Assembly: GCA_019918135.1 (NCBI GenBank)
Contig: WBZZ01005741.1
Coordinates: forward strand, 122,501 to 186,500
Reading direction: 5' to 3'
DNA: 64,000 bases
Origin: Paulinella micropora
Taxonomy: Eukaryota > Cercozoa > Imbricatea > Euglyphida > Paulinellidae
The notes below the pieces were generated by a model that saw nothing but the letters and a program-made list of their open reading frames with translations, was not told where the DNA came from and ran no database searches. Every line of letters starts with the position of its first letter. Within the stretch, counting starts at the first letter, position 1. A program made the position numbers and the translations under genes. Positions 49,273 to 59,510 of this stretch are shown here, one piece after another.

Positions 49273-50220
49273 TTATAAATTCAACTTTTCAACTTTCTTT
49301 TTTTCTCTTTTGCTCGTTCTAATATTATTGCTGTCAATGCTTTCTTTTTTCAGTTGCTGACCGGTCTTTTTTTCTTTAGTGACTTCTTTGACTTTGTCTG
49401 CTAGTTGAGGTTTTATTTCTTCAAGTTGTTCATTCATTTTAGATTTTAATAATTGCTGAGGGCTGACTATTTCGTGATATGAAAGAATCAACTTGAAGCC
49501 TTTACGTCCTTTGACTGAATAAACTTTCTTTGAATACTGAACGTCGCCTTTACTAAAAACTGTTCGTTCTAGTTCATTTCTTACTGTTGACCCCTTAGGA
49601 AATGAATTAGTAAGACCGGCTCTATATATTTCTTGGTCATTCTTCTTTTTGCCCTCATAGACTTCCATAGGTGTGGCTTTTATTGTATTATGGTATGTGT
49701 TATTATAATTATCAACAATTTCATAAATGTAAGGCACCCAAATAAAATCGTCATTAACTTCCCACATTAAATTCAAGTCGTTTCTTATTGTTCTAATAAA
49801 CCTATCTACTATTCCCATAGTTCGGTGGTCGCCTACTTCATTTGTTGTATGTTGAATTCCGTTGTCTTTAAAGTATTCCGCCACTTGTCCTTTATATTCA
49901 CTGCCGTTGTCGGACGTAATCCTTCCAATACTTCGCCAGTTGTTTTATTTTTGATAGGTTCAATCCAACCACGACGAGAATAAACATCAATCATTACTAA
50001 ACCAAAATTCTAGTTTTTGTTTCCTTTTTTTAGTTGCTATTTTAGACATATCCATAAGGTCAATAAACACTTGGCTTAATGGTTCAGGCTCAGGGGCTAG
50101 TATAGTATTCCATTTTTTAGGTGTCTTAGATTGATGGTGTATTTCAGCAGCTTTTTCAATTTTCTTTTTTTCAAGTTCACCCTCATCTTCAACAACTTGG
50201 TTAGAATGTTTATTGTCCAT
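49273..50220 (-). pseudogene. INT: Retroviral-type (rve) integrase
   Basis: On the minus strand, an N-terminal part with SQVFIDLMDMSKIATKKRKQ carries the first catalytic-strand pattern. The main part has GIQHTTNEVGDHRTMGIVDR, then FIRTIRNDLNL, the usual signature of DDE integrases near their third acidic residue, followed by WVPYIYEIVDNYNNTYHNTI and a basic C-terminal domain. Polintons use this enzyme to insert into host DNA. Broken in about two places. Confidence 0.8.
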
Positions 50221-50478
50221 CTAATATTTTATCACACCTAATGTTGTATCCTTAAATATTAATCTTTCTTTTTTTTCTAGTTCAAAACAATAATTAGAAC
50301 AAAACTCATACATATAAAACCAATCAAAACTGTCATCAATGGCGGTAATCTGTCGGTTCGCTAAACACAGAGTTAATCCACACACATAGCAACTAGTGAA
50401 GTCATACATACGATGATTATATAGGTAGTCCATAATGTGTAAGCGAACATCTAGCGGAAGGTTCTTTATCTTTGTCAT
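50221..50478 (-). CDS. F-box-like/zinc protein
   Basis: 85 residues from ATG 50478. LPLDVRLHIMDYLYNHR (about 7-23) fits the F-box core. CYVCGLTLCL and YEFCSNYCFELEKKERLIF are paired Cys clusters of the FCS/MYM type. It may link host SKP1 to a substrate, or be a small transcription factor; the F-box call rests on about 17 residues. Adjacent genes on the same strand are separated by 0-1 nt, suggesting one transcription unit with the integrase and the acidic protein. Confidence 0.4.
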   Translation of the reverse strand: MTKIKNLPLDVRLHIMDYLYNHRMYDFTSCYVCGLTLCLANRQITAIDDSFDWFYMYEFCSNYCFELEKKERLIFKDTTLGVIKY

Positions 50479-51000
50479 CTATATTAGAACTTTAAAAAAT
50501 TTCTTAGATGTATCATTAAAGTCTTTTTTTGGTTTATCGGGTTGTTGATGATAAACATTGACACTAACACGGCTAGACTTCTTACCACCTTTCTTAGGCT
50601 TGGGCTCTTCTTCTTCTTCCTCAGATTCGCTATCATCGCTTTCTTCTAGTTCAGGCAAATTTTTTTTCACATTCTTCTGCTTCTTTTGTTTGGTCTTAAG
50701 CTTCATCTTGGATATTCTATCCGCAATCAAATCTACCAGGTCGTGTTCAACCTCTTCATCACTTTCACTGCTTTCCTCACTTTTTTCGCCATCTCTACCA
50801 TCAATCATATCCTTAGCCAACTGCTTTTTAGTGATGTGGTCCATCTTGTCGTCATTGGTCATTTCTTTCACATTCTTAACCTCTTCCTCCGCTAGTAATT
50901 CCCTCGCCCTCTCAATCTTTCTCTGCTTAGCCTGATTCTTCTTTGCCTCCCACCCCTTTTCAAGGTTCTTCATAGCGACCTCTCTATTACCTCTCGGCAT
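50479..51000 (-). CDS. Highly charged protein
   Basis: 173 residues from ATG 51000. Alternating basic and acidic blocks (KSEESSESDEEVEHD; LEESDDSESEEEEEEPKPK; a KKQKNVKKN tract). No fold is expected in these parts. Resembles nucleic-acid-associated or chaperone-like virion proteins. First gene of the leftward module. Confidence 0.45.
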   Translation of the reverse strand: MPRGNREVAMKNLEKGWEAKKNQAKQRKIERARELLAEEEVKNVKEMTNDDKMDHITKKQLAKDMIDGRDGEKSEESSESDEEVEHDLVDLIADRISKMKLKTKQKKQKNVKKNLPELEESDDSESEEEEEEPKPKKGGKKSSRVSVNVYHQQPDKPKKDFNDTSKKFFKVLI

Positions 51001-51082
51001 TTTCTATTTATTTATATTATCATACAAAATAATACTATTTAGTTTTTATTAATAAACAATTTTTTAACAAATATATCCTACA

Positions 51083-52276
51083 ATGGGTAGCCAATATAAA
51101 TCGCTCTTAGGATTACAGGAAATTGCGGTGGACTCGCTAAATAGAGCCAACTTAGATTTAACGAACACTAATATTATTGGCTTAAACACAGATAGGGTGC
51201 CAGAAGATACCGACCCCGTAAATCTTTATTTTACCAACGGCCGATTTGATACACGACTGGCTACCAAAAGCACAGCAGACATCAAAGAGGGAACTAATCT
51301 ATACTATACTGATGGGCGGTTTGACACACGTCTCGCTTTAAAATCAGCAACCGACATCAAAGAAGGTACCAATTTATACTATACTGATGGTAGGTTTGAC
51401 ACAAGATTTTCAAACAAATCAACTACGGACTTAAAAGAAGGTCTTAATTATTATTGGACTGATAACCGATTTGACACACGACTGGCTTTAAAATCAACAA
51501 CCGACATCAAAGAAGGAACCAATTTATATTATACGACAGCAAGATTTGATAGCCAATTAGCAACAAAGAGCACCACCAATTTATCCGAAGGCACAAACTT
51601 ATATTACACCACAGCAAGAGCAAATACAGACTTTGATACAAGGCTAGCGACTAAGTCAACCACCAATTTATCCGAAGGCACAAACTTATATTACACCACA
51701 GCAAGAGCAAATACGGATTTTGATACAAGGCTAGCGACCAAGAGCACCACCAATGTCGCAGAAGGCACTAACTTATACTACACCAATGCGAGATTCGACA
51801 CTCAATTAGCGACAAAGAGCACCACCAATGGTAAAGATGAACCGAAGCCGAAGTTTCTTTATTTCGGAAAAGAGGAAGAGAAGAAAAAGAAGGGAGGCAA
51901 AAAACCACAGAGACCGAGCAAATACATCATACCAGAAGTTGTTTTCGTGCTAGATGACCTAGGCTCAGGTTTACGGGATAAGTCCGTTAGCGACCTGTTG
52001 AAAAAAAATAGACACTACAAGTCAAAGGTGATTATGAGCTCGCAATACCTAAACGACTTACGACCTGAGGCGATTAAACAGCTAGACTACCTTCTTATTT
52101 TTCCAGGTCAGAGTGTTGATAAAATAGAACTCGTGTATAAGCATCTGGACCTCGGCTATGACCTCGAATACTTCATTGAAAAATACCACGAGGCGACGAA
52201 AGAGAGGTTTAACTTTTTGTATGTTGATGCGGTGTCTGATGAATTACGAAAGAACTTCAATATTCGATTTAATTAA
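51083..52276 (+). pseudogene. Fibre-repeat protein joined to the C-terminal part of a packaging ATPase
   Basis: The N-terminal part has about eight copies of a 25-28-residue repeat with the core TNLYYTDGRFDTRLA and TKSTTDIKEG, known from phage and large-virus fibre shafts. The C-terminal part (from about 51.85 kb) is closely similar to the second half of the Polinton A ATPase, including PEVVFVLDDLGSGLRDKSVSD. In Polinton A these are separate genes with others between them, so this frame is a rearranged remnant. The repeats themselves are almost identical at the DNA level, which favours unequal exchange. Confidence 0.7.
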
Positions 52277-52337
52277 TTTTATTACTTATTTTTTTTAGAA
52301 CTATATATAGGAACACTTCACCAAAAAAGTCGGGTGT

Positions 52338-52658
52338 ATGCCATCATCACCAGTGATTATTTCACAACCAGCTGGATACAATATCGGATACAATCCAAGC
52401 CCAGTCAGTATGCCACAAGCAGGAGGTGCGGAGAACAAGAAGAAAGGAAAAAAGAAACAAACAGGAGGGAAACTAAACTGGGCCAAGGTCGGAAAAGCGA
52501 TAGTAGATGCTAATAGGTTTATCAAGAAGAACCAATTGATTTCAAGGGGTGCTACCTTTCTTAGCGATGTCGGAGTGCCTTATGCGGACCGTGTAGCGAG
52601 GGCGGCGGCCAAACAAGGCTACGGTAAGCAACGAGGAGGAGCCGTTAAGTTTCGCTAA
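52338..52658 (+). CDS. Small basic virion protein
   Basis: 106 residues from ATG 52338. MPSSPVIISQPAGYNIGYNP, then a Lys/Gly tract, LNWAKVGKAIVDANRF and a terminal KQGYGKQRGGAVKFR, homologous to 34734-35043 of Polinton A. Open throughout. An ACAC/GTGT pair lies immediately before the start. Confidence 0.6.
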   Translation: MPSSPVIISQPAGYNIGYNPSPVSMPQAGGAENKKKGKKKQTGGKLNWAKVGKAIVDANRFIKKNQLISRGATFLSDVGVPYADRVARAAAKQGYGKQRGGAVKFR

Positions 52659-52747
52659 CCCCAACAGTGGATTTGTGTTAAACTAAACTTTATATTAATT
52701 TTTTTCACTAACATATACGAACGTGCTTCACCAAAACCGGAGGTGCG

Positions 52748-54596
52748 ATGGGTGTAAAGAATCCGAGGAAGAAACTTAAACAACGACCTCCGAGGATATA
52801 CAGAACCAAAGATGGTCGGCCATATATCAAAGTGAAAGGTAAACGAGCATATCTCAACTTTGGCGAGAAAGCGAATGACCTTTCAAAACTTCAAATCGTT
52901 AAACTATTTCTGAAATATATGAACAAACCCCGAGGGAAACGAAAAGAAAAAGCCCGCGAAAAAGTAATTAAGTCCGAATTCAATCGTCTTGAACACGAGA
53001 ACCGCAATCAGGTAAATAATCAGATAGATAAACTCAAACTGGAAAAGTATGAGCAAATACACGAACTAGAAAAGAAAGACAAAGAAGCAAAAGAACAACA
53101 AAAGAAAATAGAAGCGAGAAGCCGAAACGAAAAGAAATGAACTCGCACTCATACAAACCGAAAACTCTCAAAGGCAAAGATTAGAGGATATTAGGAGAGA
53201 AATCAAAGACCAAGATGCCATTAGCAATGCCGTAATTGAAAGAGAAGTGGCATTGCGAGAAGCACAAGATAAATTAAAAAGAAGTGAAAGAAAACAAAGG
53301 GAAAGAAAAGGAAGACAGTATGTTTTGTCCGAAGAAGAAGCCATAGCATTTGCGGAGGAAATTCAAAGAAGGGATGATGAAGCGAAACGACGACAAGACG
53401 ATTTAAGACAGCAAGCAATGGAAGCAGACCAAAAAACAGCCGAAGCAGAACAGAAGGCAGATGAAGAAAAACAGAAAGCATTTATAGCGAAGATAGAAAG
53501 AGCTCAAACACTATTTGCTAGCGGCGGCAAGAAAAGACAGATTAGTGTCAATAGTTTAGCAAAAAAACTAGGGTGGAAAACTAGGGGGAGCAAACACGGA
53601 AACAAAGATGTTGAAGGCAGAACTGCTAACGGTTATATCAAAGAAATCATTGCACTTAGACAGGGAGAACTAAACATAACCGCCGGTATGACATTTACGG
53701 AATTAGAAAATGCCTTAATAGGACTAACAGCACAGGGAGGAACTGGTGCTAAAAAATTGGAAGACATCATTAGAAAAATATTAACTAAGATGATGATAAA
53801 AAAGCATTTGAAACGAAGTGAATGGAAGACTAAATCAAAGAAGAAAGAATTAGTAAATACCCTAATAAACAAAATGTATGCCGACCCCAACACATGTAAA
53901 GCACTTTCAAATGAATTCCAGATACAACAAGACCAGCAACAACAATCACTACCATCAGAACAACCACCACAAGAGCAACAACAGCCACCAGCCACCGAAC
54001 CACCAACAGAAGATACACCAACAACCCCCGAACCAACACCAACAGAAGAGCAACAACCACCCCCAGAAGAGCAACAAAAAATACCAGAGAACTTAGCGGG
54101 GGCGGGGAAAGGACTAATGACGGACGAAATAGACAGTATTATGAAAAAGCACGATTGGTATTTGGGGACTGTGGCCAGCGATGAGATAAACAAATTGAAA
54201 CCAGAAAAAAGAAAGAAGTATGGTTTTATAATGAATTTGGATAAGTCTAGCCAACCAGGCTCACATTGGATTGCTGTTTGGATTGACACCATTAAAGATG
54301 ACTCTATTGAAATCTACGACCCTCTCGCTTTGTATAAGCCTACCGAGCTATTTCTACATCAAATGAAACAGCTTATTGAAAAGAGTAAGCCGAACACATA
54401 CCTACTTATGAAAGTCAATCAAGTCAAAAACCAAAGCGACACATCGGATACCTGCGGGTGGCATAGTATGAGGTTTCTTTTAGAGCAGGCGAAAGGTAAT
54501 AGGTTTAAATTCGCCAGCGGTTGGACCGACTTAAAAGAAAAAGAAGCGGAGGAGTTGAAAACACAGAACGGCTACGGATTTGATACATATATATAG
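52748..54596 (+). pseudogene. PRO: Virion protein fused to adenovirus-type cysteine protease
   Basis: Same architecture as 35240-37291: PPRIYRTKDGRPYIKVKGKR at the N-terminus, a long Glu/Lys coiled coil, a Gln/Pro/Thr-rich linker (53.93-54.08 kb), then the protease with PGSHWIAVWI, IEIYDPLALY and SDTCGWHSMRF. The start ATG 52748 is directly preceded by a CACC/GGTG stem. Broken. Confidence 0.8.
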
Positions 54597-54598
54597 CA

Positions 54599-54630
54599 GG
54601 GGCAAGCCCCCGCACCCCCTCCGTTGTGGT
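54599..54630 (+). repeat. GC-rich palindrome after the protease gene
   Basis: GGGGCAAGCCCC at 54599-54610, 2 nt after the stop codon, followed by CGCACCCCCTCCG. GC-rich in AT-rich surroundings and similar in style to the palindrome in the Polinton A polymerase (GGGGCATCGCCCC). Could act as a transcript-end hairpin. Confidence 0.5.
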
Positions 54631-54674
54631 AATTAAAACAAAAAAATATTTTCCAATATATAGTTTTTTGAGGT

Positions 54675-54705
54675 CGTAGGAGGTTTTTGAAAAAAAAGCT
54701 CCTAC
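54675..54705 (+). promoter_or_regulatory. Hairpin in the leader of the penton-like gene
   Basis: GTAGGAG and CTCCTAC pair around a T/A-rich loop, ending 1-2 nt before ATG 54707. It is preceded by TTTTTTGAGGTC, also found before the gene at 57183. Confidence 0.6.
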
Positions 54706-54706
54706 A

Positions 54707-55521
54707 ATGGAATATAGGGGAGGCAGGAGCTCTAAAATTTACTATGTCAACAGTAAAAATAGGATAAACGGTACGGACAGTGATTTTACTCACTCCATTG
54801 ATATGAAATCGCTAGATAATCCAACCCATTGTAAGATACTCCATATCTATGTGCCGAAGTCGTATTACTCTGTGGCAAGTCCTTACAATACTTTTATTCT
54901 GAGTGAGAATGGCAACGAGGTACTCATTACGATACCCGAGGGCAACTACACAATGAACAACTTAAAAAATAAGCTAGCCGAGTGCTAACCGCAGAAAGCC
55001 CGAACGACTATACATATACAATAACAAGCAACGACACAAACACCGACCCAGAAGACGGCAAGCTAACATTCACCGTAGCGAACAATCCCGTTAACATTCA
55101 ACCGCGGTTTGTATTTGATGACGAAACTCGCATCCACGAAATTATGGGGTTTGAGCGGTCCTCTACTTATTTCTTCGCTAATAATACACTAAGGTCCCCA
55201 CATGTCATAATCTTGACGGGCGAAAAAACACTGTATCTACAAAGCGACCTCGTCGGCGAAGGTGATTATCATGTGCTCCAAGAAATATACACAGCGAACG
55301 AAATCCCATTCGGCTCTGTTATCTACGACGGCTCGGGCAGTGAATACGGAAAACGGCTATCTACGAGTTCAAGCAATGTGTATCGGTTTTACTTGACTGA
55401 CGAAAACGACCAAGCCATTAACCTAAACGGTTTGGGCATTGTAATGACTTTGTTGATTTACCGCGAGACGAATTATTTTAATTTATTTACATCATTTTTT
55501 AATTTGTTAAAAAGCCGTTAA
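54707..55521 (+). pseudogene. Penton-like minor capsid protein
   Basis: Homologous along its whole length to 37437-38249: KIYYVNSKNRINGTDSDFTH, HCKILHIYVPKSYYSV, ITIPEGNYTMNNLKNKL, LNGLGIVMTLLIYRETNYF. Single jelly-roll vertex protein by family. Broken. Confidence 0.75.
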
Positions 55522-55583
55522 TTAATTAATTTATTTTTTTCTCATATTAAAATATAAGACAACCGTAAAAAGAGGAAAAACAA

Positions 55584-57058
55584 ATGCCTACACAACACGG
55601 AGGCGAACTAGATTTTAGCAAGACTGACTACATCAGTGTTCTTATCGTTTGAATAAGCTGGCCCCTCGTGAGGGTTCTGGAACCTTTGAGGTCACTACTG
55701 CTGGCGGACAAGAACGAAGCTTTGACCTTATTAGCCGACCTTTCAATCTCGCTCGGTCTTATTTGAGTTTTACTTATACTATGAAGGCAGCGGGTGCCAA
55801 CACTTATTCAAGAATTTTTATGGATTGCCTTTCGCAAATTAGCCAGATACAACTTCAAACCCGTAGCGGTGTTTATCTGTGCGATGTTAACAACCTTAGA
55901 ACTGTGACTAAGATGTTGTGGAAACCAGAAATGAGCTTGAAGGATTTCTTAGACCTTCCTAACCACGGTGATGCTAGTGGTTATGGCTGTATGCTTCAAA
56001 AGTGTAATGCTAACGGCTTGATTAACATTAGTGCTGTTGAAGCAACTAGAACAGCCTTTCGTGCGGCCGCTGATGGTAATAACGATGTTGCTGCCGCAAC
56101 TCAGAATCTATTGCGAGAGCCCGTGATTTCTGCTCGTCGTCACGATGATGCTGCTTTGACGACTGGCGTTGGAGCTTTGTCGGCCGTAAATGTTAATTAC
56201 AATGAGGCGAAATATCTTGTTGGAAGTGGAGCGAATGCCGTTTTGGCCATTAATGTTAAAATTCCTTTGGGTATGATTCTCAATACTATTTTCGCACTTG
56301 ATAAGACTATTATGTTTCCAGAGATTTTGACTATGCGAATTGTGTGGAGTGCCACTGATAGAACAGGTTATACGGTGACGAATGGTGCTGTTACTGCTAT
56401 TAGCACGGCAAATGTTGGTAGTGCTAATATGGCTGTGTCCGCTGATGTCACCAATATTGCCTTGTTTCTTGCGGTTGAAACGAACCCTGATGTCATTCAA
56501 TCAATCCAGCAGAAGATTGCCAGCCCCGAAGGTATGAGCTTCAATATTGATTATCCCTATGTTTACAAGAATACCACACCCGTAAGCACAACCTAAAATA
56601 TTATTATGCGATTTGACCGCGGGCACGGTCGCCGTTTGAAGAAGATTTATCACTCTGTTTTTAACAATGAAGAAAAAAAGAACACAGCTTATGACCACGA
56701 TAACCGTGCCGCCGTTAAGGTTGTTAATTTTTACACCACTCTGGATGGTGCCCGCCAGCAAGATTTCAACATTGATGCTGCGAGCGAAGAAGACTATATG
56801 TATCTGAAACCAAAGATTGAGGGTTCGGCCTTGATGAATAACGATGTGTATAAATACAACTGGTTCTGGGTTGATACTTGGGATAATACCCGCCCGCTAT
56901 GGAGCAAGGACCAAAATAAAATCAGTGGTTTGAGTCTTGATACTGAGCGACGATGGGAGTTTATCGCGACTACTGTGAATGCTGCCTTCAACCATTACAC
57001 CGTGGCAATCACTCAGCGGGAGGTTCAAGTTAAGGCGAATATTATTACGATTTCATAA
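55584..57058 (+). pseudogene. MCP: Major capsid protein, double jelly-roll
   Basis: Begins MPTQHGGELDFSKTDYIS like the Polinton A capsid, with TTAGGQERSFDLISRPFNLA, TRSGVYLCDV, ETNPDVIQSIQQKI, MSFNIDYPYVYKN and NWFWVDTWDNTRPLW. Main shell protein by family. Broken. Confidence 0.8.
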
Positions 57059-57141
57059 CCCCCACCGCGGAAGTAATATTTAAAAAATTTTAATTTATTT
57101 TTTCATTACAATATACAAAGCTTACACAAAACATTTTTTGA

Positions 57142-57180
57142 GGTCGTAGGTGGTTTTTTGAAAAAAAAAAAGCACCTACA
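57142..57180 (+). promoter_or_regulatory. Hairpin in the leader of the large virion-type gene
   Basis: GTAGGTG and CACCTAC pair around a T/A-rich loop, ending 3 nt before ATG 57183. TTTTTTGAGGTC precedes it as in the penton leader. The stem differs from that leader by a compensated A-T to T-A change. Confidence 0.6.
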
Positions 57181-57182
57181 AA

Positions 57183-58436
57183 ATGACCACCCACCAGAGA
57201 AATTTGATAGCACAAGACCCTGACGGAGACTTCATTAATGTCAAAGTCGGCTACGATGGAAATGTTGAAACCAATAGTATGAAAACAGCTTTCGGCGAAG
57301 CATTGGTAGGTCAATTAACACCAGTATTACAAGAGATTTTCCCATACACTATCAATACACGAATATGGACATTAACTCAAACTGATGCTACCATTTCATT
57401 TAATGCGAATATGGCCGAACTTAAAACAGATGTGAAGACGACCGCGAATGCTGTATTGACGAGTAAAAAAAGAATTAAATACAGAACTGGTATGGGAGTT
57501 CTAACACGATTTACTGCTTTATGGAATACTGATGAAACGAAAGACTACAATTCATATATCGGCATAGGTGAAAGTGATTTTACTAATGGATTCTATTTTT
57601 ACAAAATAAAAGCGACTGGTATGAATATCGCCAGTGTTAAAGGAGGGGTGCCGACACTTTTTCCCCAGGCGATCTGGGATGACCCGTGTGATGGTACTAA
57701 AATTATGCCTATCATAGACTGGACCAAAGGTAATGTATTCCAGATTAAATTTCAATATCTTGGTTTTGGTGCTATAAGGTTCTACATAGAAAATCCATCA
57801 AGTGGAGAATTTCAGCTGGTTCCTACAATTAGGTATGCGAATGCGAATGTGGGTGTTAGTCTTTCAAATACAACCCTACCTTTTTCGGCTTGTATCAGAA
57901 ATTATGGAACTGGTAATGCTAATCAAATATTAAAAACAGCCAGTTGTAGTATGTTTATTGAGGGCTCCAACACTATTAATTCAAGCATATCAAACGAAGC
58001 GGAAGGAAGTGAGCCAGCGAGCACAACGGAAAGTCCAATTATTAGCATAAAAAATAAAACAACTTTTAATGGTGTGACCAATTATTCAATTGTTTATCCA
58101 TCTCTCGTTAGCATATCAAACGAAGACACCAAAGTTAATATAGTGCGGATTGTGAAAACGACTGGGACACTTACAGGAGAGAACTTCGCGGATATTGATA
58201 CCAAAACTTCAATGGTATCAAAGGACACCGCTGCGACTGCCGTTGGTGGTGCCACTATAACGGATGTCATCCTTAAACTTTATGTTAATGCTACTTCTAG
58301 CCAGCTTATCGACCTGCGAACTTACGACATACAACTTTCTCCTGGTGAAAATCTAACATTTTTACAAAAGTCTGTATCAACTCCCAACAATGGAGGAAAT
58401 GTGAGTGTTATCGTTAATTTCTTAGAAGACCAATGA
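57183..58436 (+). CDS. Large virion-type protein (spike or cement candidate)
   Basis: 417 residues from ATG 57183, open throughout. MTTHQRNLIAQDPDGDFINV, TPVLQEIFPYTINTRIW, YRTGMGVLTRFTALW, FQIKFQYLGFGAIRFYIENP, ESPIISIKNK, and a C-terminal LYVNATSSQLIDLRTYDIQL. Homologous to 40163-41400. Beta-rich without a named domain. The intact form makes it the better reference for this family. Confidence 0.6.
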   Translation: MTTHQRNLIAQDPDGDFINVKVGYDGNVETNSMKTAFGEALVGQLTPVLQEIFPYTINTRIWTLTQTDATISFNANMAELKTDVKTTANAVLTSKKRIKYRTGMGVLTRFTALWNTDETKDYNSYIGIGESDFTNGFYFYKIKATGMNIASVKGGVPTLFPQAIWDDPCDGTKIMPIIDWTKGNVFQIKFQYLGFGAIRFYIENPSSGEFQLVPTIRYANANVGVSLSNTTLPFSACIRNYGTGNANQILKTASCSMFIEGSNTINSSISNEAEGSEPASTTESPIISIKNKTTFNGVTNYSIVYPSLVSISNEDTKVNIVRIVKTTGTLTGENFADIDTKTSMVSKDTAATAVGGATITDVILKLYVNATSSQLIDLRTYDIQLSPGENLTFLQKSVSTPNNGGNVSVIVNFLEDQ

Positions 58437-58478
58437 TGTGGATGGATGGATGGAGTGAAAAAAAAACATTTCAATGTA

Positions 58479-58754
58479 TTACAAGTATTTCTTTAGTTCG
58501 TCTTTATTTCTACACCACGGCTGACTGACTAACCATTCAATATATGGCTTGTCAATCTTAGCGATGTCTTCTATTTTTTTTCCTTTGTATTTGCCGAAAT
58601 GAAACACATCTTTCGGTTGAGATGCTTTTCTCTCTTTAATAGCTTGAATTTCTTCGTGGATTACCTTTTGAACATCTGCTAGAGAAAACGATTTATTTTT
58701 GTTTTCGATTGAGAGTTGTTCAAACTTCTCGCACAGTCTTGTGAGGGTGGCCAT
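58479..58754 (-). CDS. ExoX-C-like small protein
   Basis: 91 residues from ATG 58754. A helical N-terminal half (MATLTRLCEKFEQLSIENK), then FHFGKYKGKKIEDIAKIDKP and YIEWLVSQPW, which fits the ExoX C-terminal fold well. Lies next to the replication genes as in Polinton A, which has two such genes. Open throughout. Confidence 0.6.
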   Translation of the reverse strand: MATLTRLCEKFEQLSIENKNKSFSLADVQKVIHEEIQAIKERKASQPKDVFHFGKYKGKKIEDIAKIDKPYIEWLVSQPWCRNKDELKKYL

Positions 58755-58824
58755 AGTAGTGTGCTGTATATAGTAGGTAGTATAAAAAGTAAAAAAATTA
58801 AATAATTAATATAGGATCAGTGCA

Positions 58825-59510
58825 ATGTCTGAGTGGATTATCTTCGTTAAGGCTTACTCTGCTAAGCATAACATAAGCTATAAGGAAGCATTGAAAAAAG
58901 GTAAAGAATACAGGAAGCAGAAGGGAGGCAGTGCGGAGTTATCTGAGGATGTCTATTTGTCTTCGTCAGAGAGAAAAGGTGCGGACGGATGGAAGCCAGT
59001 CGCCAGCAAAGAAAAATCAACAGTGTATGAAAAAGATGGTAAAGCTATTGTCGCATTTAGGGGAAGTGTAGATAAGCGAGACTTACTCACAGATGTCGCA
59101 TTGGTGAAGGGTGTATTAAAAATGGCCCCGAGATATAAAGAAGAGCAGAAGTTGGTTAATGAAGTCATAAAGAAATATGGAAAGGATAATGTAGAGCTGA
59201 GGGGCATTCACTAGGTGGCACGATTGCGAAAGACCTGAGCCGACAGACGGGTGTAAGGGCGACCACATACAATAAAGGCAGTAGCACAAGAGACCTCATT
59301 GAAGGAGTGATTGACAGAGTAGCTGTTAAAGTAAATCCGAAAGGGAAGCGGGCAAAGACTGCGAAGCTGACCACGAACTACCGAACTAAGTATGACCCCG
59401 TTTCATTGTTAGGGGCTACGGCTGTAAATACTAAGTTAGTGAAGCAGAAAAAAGGAATTCATACAATCAGAAGCTTTAAGGGTAAAGGTAAAAAGGCAAA
59501 AAATAAATAA
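58825..59510 (+). pseudogene. Class 3 lipase-like protein
   Basis: Begins MSEWIIFVKAYSAKHNISYK with a Lys-rich segment. AIVAFRGSVDKRDLLTDVAL resembles the oxyanion-loop strand of class 3 lipases, EVIKKYGKDNVEL precedes a nucleophile-elbow-type signature near 59.2 kb, and a basic C-terminus (GKGKKAKNK) ends the gene. Lipase domains occur in some virophages and Polinton-like viruses and may help membrane passage. Not seen in Polinton A. Broken. Confidence 0.55.
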
